Positions 1 through 8,047 of a stretch of 64,000 bases of DNA are shown here, one piece after another; position 1 is the first letter of the stretch; each line of letters opens with the position of its first letter. The translations under genes and the position numbers were made by a program. The stretch spans positions 49,932 through 113,931 of the forward strand of contig DCIK01000015.1 of the NCBI GenBank assembly GCA_002315975.1. The letters are read 5' to 3'. The notes under the pieces were generated by a model. The model did not search any database and was not told the DNA's origin. It saw only the letters and a list, made by a program, of their open reading frames with translations. Source of the DNA: Clostridiales bacterium UBA1728. Lineage in GTDB: Bacteria; Bacillota; Clostridia; Oscillospirales; Oscillospiraceae.

Positions 1-572
1 TTACGCTCATCGGGGCCACGACCCGGTCCGGTCAGCTTTCCGCACCTCTGCGGGATCGTTTCGGTGTTCAGCTTCGACTGGAGCTCTACGAAACCGAAGA
101 GCTTCAGAATATAGTGGAGCGCAGCGCGGGTATACTCGGTATCGAGATTGAAAAGAGCGGCGCCGAGGAGATTGCCCGCCGCAGCCGCGGAACGCCCCGT
201 ATTGCCAACCGTCTGCTGCGCCGCGTTCGTGACTTTGCCCAGATCATGGCCAACGGTGTCATAACCCGGGAGGTGGCCGATCTGGCACTGAGCAGGCTTG
301 AGGTTGACCATATGGGTCTGGATAACCTTGACAGGCGTATGCTCCGTGCGATTATCGAATACTACGGCGGCGGCCCTGTGGGTCTGGAGACTCTGGCAGC
401 CACCATCAACGAAGAAGCTGTTACGCTGGAGGATGTATATGAGCCTTATCTCCTGCAAAAGGGCTTTATGACCAGAACGCCCCGGGGGCGCTGCGTTACC
501 CAGAAAGCATATGAGCATCTGGGCATTCCCTTCCATGGCCAGACACAAATGGAATTTTCTCCGATGAAATAA
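1..572 (+). CDS. ruvB: Holliday junction branch-migration ATPase RuvB (3' part)
   Basis: The 5' end lies outside the window; reading starts in frame at base 3. RuvB is the hexameric AAA+ motor that, with RuvA, drives branch migration of Holliday junctions during recombinational repair. The visible part begins with the sensor-1 region and the arginine finger (GATTRSGQLSAPLRDRFG). It continues through the sensor-2 motif (RGTPRIANRLLRRVRDFA) and the winged-helix domain that binds DNA (LDRRMLRAIIEYYGGGPVGL), and ends at TAA 570-572. The C-terminal length and motif order are normal for the family. No terminator separates it clearly from the following promoter for sigH. The identification is firm. 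Confidence 0.97.
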   Translation, partial: TLIGATTRSGQLSAPLRDRFGVQLRLELYETEELQNIVERSAGILGIEIEKSGAEEIARRSRGTPRIANRLLRRVRDFAQIMANGVITREVADLALSRLEVDHMGLDNLDRRMLRAIIEYYGGGPVGLETLAATINEEAVTLEDVYEPYLLQKGFMTRTPRGRCVTQKAYEHLGIPFHGQTQMEFSPMK

Positions 573-594
573 GCTGTTTCTTCAGAAAAAACAC

Positions 595-623
595 TTGACT
601 TTGTCATTTTCAGCTAATATAAT
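595..623 (+). promoter_or_regulatory. Vegetative (sigma-A) promoter of sigH
   Basis: TTGACT at 595-600 and TATAAT at 618-623 are separated by exactly 17 bp, about 57 bases before the sigH start codon. The near-consensus boxes make this a strong candidate for vegetative transcription of the sporulation sigma factor. Confidence 0.8.
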
Positions 624-679
624 TGTCACAAGCATTCAGGTGCGGATTTTGTTCTGCCGGATGCCGATAGGAGATATCT

Positions 680-1300
680 ATGCCCGATTACCGTCGCTGC
701 TCCGATGAAGAACTTCAGCGCCTTGCCGCCAGCGGCGATGGCGGGGCAGCCGATGAGCTGGCGCTTCGCTTTCAGCAAATGGTTCGTGCGGCCGCTCGCC
801 CTTTCTTTCTTGTGGGCGGCGACAGCGAGGATCTGATTCAGGAAGGGATGCTTGGCTTATGGTATTCTATTCTCCGTTTCGATGCTTCCCGTAATGCTTC
901 CTTTAAGACTTTTGCGGAAGTCTGTATCCGCAATAAAATTCTCAGCGCGATTAAGTCTGCTTCCAGTTTGAAGCATTCCCCTCTCAATGATAGAATTTCC
1001 CTTGAGGCCGCGGCGGAGAGTGACTCCGCAGAGGCTCGCATCGTATCTGCCGAAGAAACGGTGCCTTCCCCGGAAGATCAGGTTCTGGCCAGAGAGAGCG
1101 TAACTGAGTTTTTCACCACCTTTGCACAGACTTTGTCTCCCCTTGAACAGAAGATTCTGCATCTTTATCTCGAAGGTCTCAGCTATCAGGCTATAGCTGA
1201 AACGCTCTCAAAGGATGCAAAATCCGTAGACAATGCCGTGCAGCGCATCCGGCGGAAGCTATCCCGCCGACTTTCTTCCGGCGACTTCAGCGAGAGCTGA
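680..1300 (+). CDS. sigH: RNA polymerase sporulation sigma factor SigH
   Basis: The product is a 206-aa sigma-70 family protein. Region 2 is visible as DLIQEGMLGLWYSILRFD followed by FKTFAEVCIRNKILSAI (about residues 52-95). Region 4 is LSPLEQKILHLYLEGLSYQ and KSVDNAVQRIRRKL near the C-terminus. This spacing and the VDNAVQRIRRKL helix are typical of SigH, the sigma factor that starts transition-state and sporulation transcription in Firmicutes. The ATG at 680 has AGGAG at 669-673. An extra acidic linker (residues 114-140) joins regions 2 and 4. It has its own vegetative promoter. Several sporulation genes follow within 16 kb (spoIVA, cwlD, cotJ), which fits the role. An unrelated stationary-phase sigma factor is the only real alternative. 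Confidence 0.9.
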   Translation: MPDYRRCSDEELQRLAASGDGGAADELALRFQQMVRAAARPFFLVGGDSEDLIQEGMLGLWYSILRFDASRNASFKTFAEVCIRNKILSAIKSASSLKHSPLNDRISLEAAAESDSAEARIVSAEETVPSPEDQVLARESVTEFFTTFAQTLSPLEQKILHLYLEGLSYQAIAETLSKDAKSVDNAVQRIRRKLSRRLSSGDFSES

Positions 1301-1347
1301 ACGCAATATTATTAGCCCTAGGGCAGAATCAAAGAGAGGATCCAGAA

Positions 1348-1626
1348 ATGTACGAGGACAAGACCCTGGTTTGCAAGGAATGCGGCAACGAATTCGTTTT
1401 CACTGCCGGTGAGCAGGAGTTCTACGCTGAGCGTGGCTTCCAGAACGAGCCCCAGCGCTGCAAGAGCTGCCGCGACGCTCGCAAGAACGCCGCCCGTGGC
1501 CCCCGCGAGTACTTCACCGCCACCTGCGCTGCTTGCGGCAACGAGGCCCGTGTGCCCTTCGAGCCCAAGTCCGACCGCCCTGTTTACTGCAGCGACTGCT
1601 ACGCCAAGATCAAGACCAACGGCTGA
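1348..1626 (+). CDS. Double zinc-ribbon protein (zf-trcl / CxxC-x-CxxC type)
   Basis: This is a 92-aa soluble protein with four CxxC pairs, at residues 9-12, 38-41, 60-63 and 81-84. Together they would form two zinc ribbons. The spacing matches the small 'probable zinc-ribbon' family common in Clostridia, whose function is unknown; nucleic-acid or protein binding is a guess. Codon use is strongly biased to frequent codons (GCC, AAG, CGC), unlike its neighbours, so it may be highly expressed. The start ATG 1348 is preceded by GAGAGGA. A good intrinsic terminator follows at 1650. Confidence 0.85.
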   Translation: MYEDKTLVCKECGNEFVFTAGEQEFYAERGFQNEPQRCKSCRDARKNAARGPREYFTATCAACGNEARVPFEPKSDRPVYCSDCYAKIKTNG

Positions 1627-1649
1627 TTTTTTGCAGCAAACGCAAGGAT

Positions 1650-1687
1650 AGAGAGTGGCAGAAATGCCCCTCTCTTTTCTTTTTCTC
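1650..1687 (+). terminator. Intrinsic terminator after the zinc-ribbon gene
   Basis: The stem AGAGAG-T-GGCA (1650-1660) pairs with TGCC-C-CTCTCT (1665-1675) around a GAAA tetraloop. It is followed by a T-rich run (TTTCTTTTTCT). Confidence 0.8.
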
Positions 1688-1767
1688 TGCCTCAAAGAAA
1701 AGGCTTGAAAATATGCGTAAAAAAAGGTATACTAAGCGCAATTAAACGATGTACGGAGGATTCATCC

Positions 1768-1977
1768 ATGAAATATCGTGTTACCAAGGAAACGCTGATT
1801 ACTGATGTTATTGAAAATTGCCCTGAGGCTGCCGGCCTTTTTCAGGCCATCGGTATGCAATGTGTTGGCTGCGCCATGTCCGAGGGCGAATGCATTGAGG
1901 ACGCCTGCGCTGAATATGGCGTGAATGTAGACCTGTTTGTGGAGAAGCTGAACGCTTACATGGCCAAGAAGGGCTAA
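1768..1977 (+). CDS. DUF1858 domain protein (redox-disulfide type)
   Basis: This 69-aa protein matches the DUF1858 / hybrid-cluster-protein-associated disulfide family. It has a short helical N-terminal part (TLITDVIENCPEAAGLF) and then a CxxC at residues 32-35 (GMQCVGCAM), with further cysteines at 18, 42 and 47. The family is thought to take part in thiol or metal redox chemistry, but no reaction is established. I chose the ATG at 1768 because GGAGG lies at 1755-1759; an in-frame upstream start at 1705 has no ribosome site and would begin inside the terminator tail of the previous gene. Confidence 0.88.
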   Translation: MKYRVTKETLITDVIENCPEAAGLFQAIGMQCVGCAMSEGECIEDACAEYGVNVDLFVEKLNAYMAKKG

Positions 1978-1992
1978 ACCGGAAAGGATGAT

Positions 1993-2020
1993 CGCCGGGG
2001 CATTTTGCTCCGGCGTTACT
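1993..2020 (+). terminator. Possible terminator or hairpin before trmK
   Basis: CGCCGGGG (1993-2000) pairs with CTCCGGCG (2008-2015) around CATTTTG. The sequence after it, TTACTTAT, is only moderately T-rich, so it may be a weak terminator or an RNA processing site between the DUF1858 gene and trmK. Confidence 0.5.
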
Positions 2021-2028
2021 TATACCTT

Positions 2029-2721
2029 ATGGAAGAAAAAAGATTACCGCCCCGTCTTGCGGCCATTGCGGACTGGGTACCCAACGGCGCAAAGCTCACG
2101 GATGTGGGCACGGATCATGCGCTGCTCCCCCTGTGGCTGCTGAAGAAAGAGCGCATTACTTCTGCGGTGGCCACGGATATCAATGCGCTCCCCCTGAAAC
2201 GCGCCCAGGCGAATGCCCGCGATGCGCAAGAGGAACGGATCCGCTTTGCTCTCTGCGACGGTCTTGCCGCTGTATTGCCTGAAGAAGCTGACACCATCGT
2301 TATCGCTGGGCTGGGCGGCGAGAATATTGCGGATATCCTTCGCCGTTCCCCTTGGGCGTGCAGGGAGGGCATGACCCTGATCCTTCAGCCTATGAGCCGC
2401 ACGGAAATGCTCTGTCAGGCGTTTTTTGAGCTGGGATTGCTGCTTCAGCGAGAGCGTCTGGTAGAGGATGCCGGGAGAGTCTATCCCATTTTCCAGCTTT
2501 GCTGCGGCAAAATGGAGCAGTGGAAGAGCGGCGAATACTATACCGGACCCTTTGCGCTTTTAGAGGAAGGCCCGCTCCTTAAGCGTTTCCTCTCCGAGCA
2601 GCAGAGGCGCCTGCAAAGCGCCGTAGATGGACTTACTCTTTCGAATCGAGAGCCGGATCGGCTGACGGTTTTGCAGGAAGCTTTATACAATATCGAAATG
2701 CGTATAGGTGAATTACAATGA
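2029..2721 (+). CDS. trmK: tRNA (adenine(22)-N1)-methyltransferase TrmK
   Basis: This 230-aa class I SAM-dependent methyltransferase is of the TrmK (DUF633) family. The family methylates N1 of A22 in tRNAs of Gram-positive bacteria. Motif I is LTDVGTDHALLPLWLL (residues 23-38). The DIN motif follows (VATDINALPLKRAQ), then the family-typical IAGLGGENIADIL and LQPMSR. The ATG at 2029 (MEEKRLPPRL) aligns with the usual family start. A TTG at 2005 is also in frame but falls inside a hairpin. The stop overlaps the next gene by 4 bases (ATGA), so translation of the two is probably coupled. The TrmK-PHP-Nif3 order is common in Firmicutes. Confidence 0.92.
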   Translation: MEEKRLPPRLAAIADWVPNGAKLTDVGTDHALLPLWLLKKERITSAVATDINALPLKRAQANARDAQEERIRFALCDGLAAVLPEEADTIVIAGLGGENIADILRRSPWACREGMTLILQPMSRTEMLCQAFFELGLLLQRERLVEDAGRVYPIFQLCCGKMEQWKSGEYYTGPFALLEEGPLLKRFLSEQQRRLQSAVDGLTLSNREPDRLTVLQEALYNIEMRIGELQ

Positions 2722-3584
2722 AAACGGAAACATTTTTTCATCCCGATCTGCACCTTCATTCTCGCTGCTCAGACGGTACCGATAGCCCGGAGGAGCTTCT
2801 TCAGAATGTGCGGGACGCAGGGGTAGACATCTTTTCCTTAACTGACCACGATGCTGTTCGTGGCTGCGATATCATTTCCGATTCCCTTCGTTCCGGTGAT
2901 CCGGCCTTTATCACGGGCGTGGAGTTTACCTGTGAGGATCAGTGGGGACGCTATCACCTTTTGGGCTACGGATATGATAATTCGCTGCCTGCTGTCAGAG
3001 AGCTCGTGGAAAATACCCACGCATACCGGATGCAGAAGGCATACAACCGTATTGCTTTTCTGAAGGAACAGTATGGCTTTGTATTTACCGAGGAAGAGGA
3101 GCTGTCTCTCCTCTCCAAGGAAAATCCGGGGCGGCCTCATTTTGTGGCGCTGCTGCTCAGCAAAGGTCTGATTGAAAGTAAAGAAGTGGGCTTTGCGCTT
3201 TTCAAAAGCTATAACAAAGTCGACCCTACTATTACGCCGGAGCTGGCCATTGATGCTATCCTTCAGTCCGACGGCATCCCCGTTCTGGCGCACGGCATAC
3301 TCTCTGATGGGAGCCGCCTGCTCAGTGAAGAGCAGATTAACGCACGGGTACAGCGCCTGACAGACGCAGGGCTGAAGGGTCTGGAATGCTACTATTCCTC
3401 CTACACCCCGGAGCAGCAAAGCATTATGTGTGAGCTGACAAAGCGCTTTGATCTTCTGCCTACCGCAGGGAGCGATTATCACGGAAAAAACAAAACTGTG
3501 GCGATTGGAGAGACCCAGTGCATGGACGGTGCCTCTCTTCAGCGTTTTTACGAAGCCATATTCCCCAGAATTATCAGAAAGTAA
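2718..3584 (+). CDS. PHP-domain phosphoesterase (YciV/RNase AM-like)
   Basis: This 288-aa PHP protein carries the metal-binding motifs of the family: DLHLHSRCSDG (residues 10-20), LTDHDAV (near 41), a glutamate in TGVEFTCED, HGIL in the middle, and the C-terminal GSDYHGKN. Family members hydrolyse phosphate esters. The closest characterised relatives are E. coli YciV (RNase AM, which trims RNA 5' ends) and 3',5'-bisphosphate nucleotidases. Its position between trmK and a Nif3-like gene fits an RNA or nucleotide role, but the substrate cannot be read from sequence. The start overlaps the trmK stop. Confidence 0.88.
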   Translation: MKTETFFHPDLHLHSRCSDGTDSPEELLQNVRDAGVDIFSLTDHDAVRGCDIISDSLRSGDPAFITGVEFTCEDQWGRYHLLGYGYDNSLPAVRELVENTHAYRMQKAYNRIAFLKEQYGFVFTEEEELSLLSKENPGRPHFVALLLSKGLIESKEVGFALFKSYNKVDPTITPELAIDAILQSDGIPVLAHGILSDGSRLLSEEQINARVQRLTDAGLKGLECYYSSYTPEQQSIMCELTKRFDLLPTAGSDYHGKNKTVAIGETQCMDGASLQRFYEAIFPRIIRK

Positions 3585-3596
3585 GGAGAATTGCCC

Positions 3597-4352
3597 ATGA
3601 CTTCTGTTCAGGATGTTCTTTCCTATTTTGAAGAAAAGGTACCCTTTTCCTTGAAGCTGGATTTCGATAATGTTGGTTTGCTCTGCGGCTTTCCCGAAAA
3701 AAGCGTTACCAAGGTGCTGTTGGCGCTGGATGTAACAGGCGAAGTCATTGAAGAGGCCGCAAGCTTTGGCGCTGAGCTGATCCTTACGCACCATCCGCTG
3801 ATTTTCCATCCTCTCAAGAGCGTCCGCAGCGATGATCTGACAGGCAGGCTGGTGATCGGTCTGATTGAAAAAGGCATTTCCGCCATCTGTCTCCACACGA
3901 ATCTGGATATCGTGGACGGCGGCGTAAACGATGCGCTGGCTGAGGCCATCGGTGCACGGGTCACAGGAAAGCTGGAATGTGGCCGCATTGCCGAGCTTCC
4001 TGCGGCAGAGACCATGGAAAGTTTTATGGAACGCGTAATTGAGGCGCTGTGTTGCGCCGGTGCCCGCTACTATGACAGCGGCAGAAGCGTGAAGCGAATC
4101 GCCCTCTGCGGCGGCAGCGGCGGTGAGCTGGTCTATGAGGCGCCTGCGCTCCGCTGTGACACGGTGCTGACCGGCGAAGTGAAGTATAATCAGTGGCTGG
4201 ATGCCAGGGCTCTTGGAATCAATGTGGTGGATGCCGACCATTACTGCACGGAGAATGTGGTGATGCCCGTTCTGGCAGAAATGCTGCACGAGGGTTTCCC
4301 CGCGCTGGAGCTGCACATTTCGGAAACCCACGGTCAGACGCTTCGAGGCTGA
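3597..4352 (+). CDS. Nif3-like dinuclear metal centre hexameric protein
   Basis: This 251-aa protein is of the Nif3/YbgI/YqfO family, which forms toroidal hexamers with two bound metals. The motifs LILTHHPLIFHPLKS and ICLHTNLDIVDGGVND, and the C-terminal DADHYCTENV, hold the conserved His, Asp and Glu ligands. It is short for the Firmicutes YqfO type (about 370 aa) because it lacks the PII-like insert, so it resembles E. coli YbgI in size. Function is uncertain; the neighbouring trmK and PHP genes suggest nucleotide or tRNA metabolism. I chose ATG 3597 because AAGGAG at 3583-3588 sits 8 bases before it; TTG 3591 is too close. Confidence 0.92.
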   Translation: MTSVQDVLSYFEEKVPFSLKLDFDNVGLLCGFPEKSVTKVLLALDVTGEVIEEAASFGAELILTHHPLIFHPLKSVRSDDLTGRLVIGLIEKGISAICLHTNLDIVDGGVNDALAEAIGARVTGKLECGRIAELPAAETMESFMERVIEALCCAGARYYDSGRSVKRIALCGGSGGELVYEAPALRCDTVLTGEVKYNQWLDARALGINVVDADHYCTENVVMPVLAEMLHEGFPALELHISETHGQTLRG

Positions 4353-4356
4353 GGAG

Positions 4357-4385
4357 TTCTATTTCCCCTGTCTGCCCCATATGGT
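4357..4385 (+). promoter_or_regulatory. Candidate sporulation (sigma-E-like) promoter of spoIVA
   Basis: TTCTATT at 4357-4363 and CATATGGT at 4378-4385 are 14 bp apart, roughly matching the sigma-E pattern (ATATT, then CATA-type -10). spoIVA is a known sigma-E gene in model sporeformers. The match is loose, so this is only a suggestion. Confidence 0.3.
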
Positions 4386-4416
4386 TTTGATGAAATCATG
4401 AACAGGGGGTTTCACC

Positions 4417-5892
4417 ATGGCAGACAGAAGCATTTACGAGGACATTGTTCTCCGAACGGACGGAGACATATATTTAGGCGTGGTGGGGCCTGTCCGCACG
4501 GGCAAATCCACCTTTATCAAGCAGTTTATGGAGACGCTGGTTCTCCCGAACATGGAGAATATCTACAAATTGGAACGCGCCAAGGATGAGCTGCCCCAGA
4601 GCGGCAGCGGACGCACCATAACAACCGTAGAGCCGAAGTTTGTGCCGGAGGAGGCCGTGGCGCTGGAACTGGACGGGGTTCAGCTCTCTGTCCGGCTCAT
4701 AGACTGCGTGGGCTATATGGTGCCCGGCGCTACCGGTCAGTATGAAAACGGCAGCGAGCGCATGGTTTCCACGCCATGGTTCCCGCAGGAGATCAGCATG
4801 AGTGCGGCGGCAGAGGAGGGGACAAGGAAGGTTATTCGGGAGCACTCCACCATAGGTCTGGTGGTGACTACAGACGGAAGCATCTGCGATATTCCCCGAA
4901 GCGACTATCTTGCGGCGGAAGATCGTGTGATCCGGGAGCTCCGGGAAATCGGAAAGCCCTTTGTTCTGCTCATCAACAGCGCCGACCCAGAGGGTGCAAC
5001 AGCCCGGCAGCTTTGCGCTCAATTAGAAGAGAAATACGGCATCAAGCCCCTGTGCGTCAACTGTGCGCAGCTGACAAAAGCGGATATTTCCGCCATTTTC
5101 CGCAGGGCGCTGGGGGAGTTTCCGGTAGAAATGCTGAGCTTTTCCATACCCGGCTGGGTGGAAACCCTGCCGACAGACCACCCCATCTGCAAGGAGCTCT
5201 ACGATACCATTCGCAGCGGACTGCGAAATACCCGTCGGATGGCCGATCTGGATGGCTTTCTGGAGGTGCTTTCCGGTTCGGAACGCCAGCGCGAGGCGCA
5301 GCTTGCGAGTGTGAAGCTGGGAGAGGGGCGTGCGGACATTTTCGTTCAGCTGCCCCGGGAGCTATACTACGAAACCATCAGCCAGCAGTCCGGCCTGACC
5401 ATACGGGATGACGGAGATCTGATGACGCTGCTGATGGAATTCAAAACCGTGAAGGGCGAATATGACCGTATCAGCGAGGCTCTGCAGTCGGTTCGGGAAA
5501 CGGGCTACGGCGTTGTGATGCCGGCACCGGAAGAGCTGAAGCTGGAGGAACCTGAGATTGTGCGGCAGGGTGGCCGCTACGGCGTGCGGTTGAAGGCTTC
5601 AGCACCGTCCATCCACATGATGATGGCCAATATCGAGACGGAGGTCAGTCCTGCTCTGGGCGGGGAAAAAGCCTCAGAAGAGATTATTAACTTTCTGCTG
5701 GAGGGCTTTGAGGGAGATACCAGCCGTATCTGGGAATCGAATATATTCGGGAAACCACTCTGCGACATCGCCAGCGAGGGGGTCGTCACGAAAATCCGCA
5801 AAATGCCCATCAACGCCAGAAATAAGCTGCAGCACTCTTTGCAGAGAATCGTGAATGAAGGTAGCGGTTCTCTGATCTGTATCATTATCTGA
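4417..5892 (+). CDS. spoIVA: Stage IV sporulation protein A (coat morphogenetic ATPase)
   Basis: This 491-aa protein is recognisable along its whole length as SpoIVA. SpoIVA polymerises on the forespore membrane after ATP hydrolysis and forms the basement layer of the spore coat. The Walker A motif is GPVRTGKST at residues 24-32, and the Walker B-like segment is LIDCVGYMVPGA. The characteristic C-terminal half ends in a hydrophobic tail (GSLICIII) like the membrane-contact end of the B. subtilis protein. Its interaction partner SipL is encoded in this same window at 52323-53771. A terminator follows at 5899. Confidence 0.97.
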   Translation: MADRSIYEDIVLRTDGDIYLGVVGPVRTGKSTFIKQFMETLVLPNMENIYKLERAKDELPQSGSGRTITTVEPKFVPEEAVALELDGVQLSVRLIDCVGYMVPGATGQYENGSERMVSTPWFPQEISMSAAAEEGTRKVIREHSTIGLVVTTDGSICDIPRSDYLAAEDRVIRELREIGKPFVLLINSADPEGATARQLCAQLEEKYGIKPLCVNCAQLTKADISAIFRRALGEFPVEMLSFSIPGWVETLPTDHPICKELYDTIRSGLRNTRRMADLDGFLEVLSGSERQREAQLASVKLGEGRADIFVQLPRELYYETISQQSGLTIRDDGDLMTLLMEFKTVKGEYDRISEALQSVRETGYGVVMPAPEELKLEEPEIVRQGGRYGVRLKASAPSIHMMMANIETEVSPALGGEKASEEIINFLLEGFEGDTSRIWESNIFGKPLCDIASEGVVTKIRKMPINARNKLQHSLQRIVNEGSGSLICIII

Positions 5893-5898
5893 TTCCTT

Positions 5899-5929
5899 GC
5901 CGGTGTCCATTGGGGCTCCGGCGTTTTTT
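5899..5929 (+). terminator. Intrinsic terminator after spoIVA
   Basis: GCCGG (5899-5903) pairs with CCGGC (5918-5922). The inner bases extend the stem past one T-T mismatch, and GTTTTTT follows. It separates spoIVA from cwlD. Confidence 0.75.
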
Positions 5930-5953
5930 GTAACGAAGCAGGGAGTGAAGAAT

Positions 5954-6673
5954 ATGAAGAGTAAAATAAGCTCAGGAAAGTATACATATGCGCTGCTTTT
6001 TCTCTTGATAGTGCTGGGCATTTATGCGATAATGAAAGAGACAGATACAGATACAGCGATTGAAAGCTTTGCGCCCAAAGCGGACAGAATCCTGATTTTA
6101 GACGCAGGTCATGGCGGCGATGACGGAGGCGCTTCGTCAGCTTCGGGACTGAGGGAGAGCGAAGTGAATCTGGATATCGTGCTTCGTATGCGGGAGATCT
6201 GCCGCCTGCTTGCCGTGCCCGTTCTGCTTACACGCGATTCCGAAGAGCTTCCGTACCCTGCGAATACAGTTTCGCTTTCGAGCAGGAAGCTCTGGGATAC
6301 GCGTAAGCGGGTAGATATGATTAATGAACAGCCGAATGCCATGCTGCTGAGCGTCCACCAGAACTGTTATCCGGGGCAAGAGCCCAGAGGTCCACAAATC
6401 TTTTATTCTGAAAATCCAGACTCAGTTGAAAAAGCACATCAAATCCAATTTTATATGACTAAGAATCTCTATCCTGCCAATCGACGAGTTGCTGCACCCA
6501 TGCCCGATGGCCTTTATATACCCGAACATATTCAATGTCCCGCCATTCTCTGCGAATGTGGCTTTCTCTCGAATCCCGAGGAGGCGAAAGCCCTTGCCAC
6601 AGAGGAGTACAGAATAAAGATTGCCGTTATTCTCATGGCAGCATATCTGAATCCGACAGAGGAAACCATATGA
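5954..6673 (+). CDS. cwlD: N-acetylmuramoyl-L-alanine amidase CwlD (spore cortex)
   Basis: This 239-aa exported amidase_3 protein has an N-terminal membrane anchor (YALLFLLIVLGIYAI, residues 11-25) and the zinc-hydrolase motifs ILDAGHGGDDGG, the glutamate in LRESEVNLDIV, LLSVHQN, and the catalytic ILCECGFLSN. The size, single anchor and absence of cell-wall-binding repeats match CwlD, which removes peptides from cortex glycan so that muramic-delta-lactam can form. GGGAGTG precedes ATG 5954; earlier in-frame starts fall inside the spoIVA terminator. The stretch from about 6390 to 6560 is noticeably more AT-rich than its neighbours. The stop overlaps radA by 4 bases (ATGA). Confidence 0.88.
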   Translation: MKSKISSGKYTYALLFLLIVLGIYAIMKETDTDTAIESFAPKADRILILDAGHGGDDGGASSASGLRESEVNLDIVLRMREICRLLAVPVLLTRDSEELPYPANTVSLSSRKLWDTRKRVDMINEQPNAMLLSVHQNCYPGQEPRGPQIFYSENPDSVEKAHQIQFYMTKNLYPANRRVAAPMPDGLYIPEHIQCPAILCECGFLSNPEEAKALATEEYRIKIAVILMAAYLNPTEETI

Positions 6674-8028
6674 AATCCAAAACTATTTTTTACTGCACCG
6701 AATGCGGTAACGAGACCGGAAAATGGTCCGGTCAATGCACGGCCTGCGGAGCCTGGAACACACTGGTTGAGGCTCCCGCGGAAAAAAAGTCTAAGTCTAT
6801 TTCCGTCGCCAAAGCTGCCCGCACCGGTAACAGACCTCAACCTATTACGGAGCTGACCGATGAAGAAGAGCTCCGCTTTTCCACGGGACTCTCCGAGCTG
6901 GATCGGGTGCTGGGCGGAGGCGCAGTGCGCGGTTCGCTGGTTCTGGTGGGCGGTGCTCCCGGTATCGGAAAATCCACGCTTCTGCTTCAGATCTGCGGCT
7001 ATCTCCCCGGCGAAAAGATACTCTATGTGAGCGGCGAGGAGAGCTCCCGGCAGCTGAAAATGCGTGCGGTTCGTCTGGGCGTGAATTCTGCAGACCTCCT
7101 TGTGCTGGCGGAAACGGATATTGATGCCGTTGTCCGCGCCGTGGAGGAGTGCAGCCCCAGCGTTCTGATTATTGACTCTGTGCAGACCATGTACAACTCT
7201 GAGCTCAGCTCCGCTCCCGGCAGTGTCGGACAGGTGAAGGACTGCACTATGACCATTATGAGGCTGGCAAAGTCCAACAACCTGACCGCCTTTGTGATTG
7301 GACATGTGAACAAGGAAGGCGCCATTGCTGGCCCCAAGGTGCTGGAGCATATGGTGGACTGCGTGCTCTATTTTGAGGGTGAGCGCTCCATGAACCATCG
7401 CGTTCTCCGCGCCGCCAAGAACCGTTTCGGCTCCACCAATGAGATCGGTGTTTTTGAAATGGAGGAGAAAGGCCTTCGTGAGGTTCCCAATCCCTCGGAG
7501 GTTCTGCTTTCCGGCAGACCTGAGAACGCCCCGGGCACCTGCGTGACCTGCGTGATGGAGGGCAGCCGTCCCATTCTGGCCGAGATTCAGGCGCTGGTCT
7601 CCGCGGGAGGGCAGGGGAACAGCCGCAAAACCTCCAATGGTATTGATTTCAACCGGGCTCTTTTGCTGCTGGCGGTTCTTGAAAAGCGTGGAGGTCTGCA
7701 CCTGGCGGGCTGCGATACCTATATCAATGTGGTTGCCGGCCTGGAGCTAGAGGAGCCTGCGGCCGATCTGGCAACGGTTCTGGCCATCGCCTCCAGCTTT
7801 CGGGATAAGCCCATCGGCGATGATCTGGCAGCCGTGGGCGAGGTTGGCCTCACCGGTGAGATTCGCAGCGTAACCTCGCTGGAGCAGCGCCTGCAGGAGA
7901 TTGCCCGCCTGGGCTTCAAGCGGGTGGTTATCCCGGCAAGCTGCAAAGGCGAGCTCCATATGCCCGCAGGAATGCAGGTTCTCCGGGTGAAGAATATCCG
8001 CGACGCGATCAACGCTATTGTTATTTAA
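6670..8028 (+). CDS. radA: DNA repair protein RadA (Sms)
   Basis: This 452-aa protein has the full RadA architecture. An N-terminal C4 zinc finger (CTECGNETGKWSGQCTACG) is followed by a RecA-like ATPase with Walker A GGAPGIGKST and the RadA-specific KNRFG motif (RAAKNRFGSTNE). A C-terminal Lon-protease-like domain lacks protease function. RadA helps process recombination intermediates and extends D-loops. The start ATG 6670 overlaps the cwlD stop, so it is translated with cwlD. Longer in-frame starts would lie deep inside cwlD. Confidence 0.97.
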   Translation: MKSKTIFYCTECGNETGKWSGQCTACGAWNTLVEAPAEKKSKSISVAKAARTGNRPQPITELTDEEELRFSTGLSELDRVLGGGAVRGSLVLVGGAPGIGKSTLLLQICGYLPGEKILYVSGEESSRQLKMRAVRLGVNSADLLVLAETDIDAVVRAVEECSPSVLIIDSVQTMYNSELSSAPGSVGQVKDCTMTIMRLAKSNNLTAFVIGHVNKEGAIAGPKVLEHMVDCVLYFEGERSMNHRVLRAAKNRFGSTNEIGVFEMEEKGLREVPNPSEVLLSGRPENAPGTCVTCVMEGSRPILAEIQALVSAGGQGNSRKTSNGIDFNRALLLLAVLEKRGGLHLAGCDTYINVVAGLELEEPAADLATVLAIASSFRDKPIGDDLAAVGEVGLTGEIRSVTSLEQRLQEIARLGFKRVVIPASCKGELHMPAGMQVLRVKNIRDAINAIVI

Positions 8029-8047
8029 TATACATTTCTATTATATT

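Noticed and set aside
2838..4331. Long open frame (497 codons) on the minus strand opposite the PHP and Nif3-like genes
   Set aside because: It is antisense to two clear genes, has no ribosome site and its translation has no fold-like or family pattern; it results from codon bias of the true genes.
4360..4405. CCCCTGT / ACAGGGG inverted repeat in the spoIVA leader
   Set aside because: Only 7 bp with a loop of about 30 bases and no T-run; probably chance.
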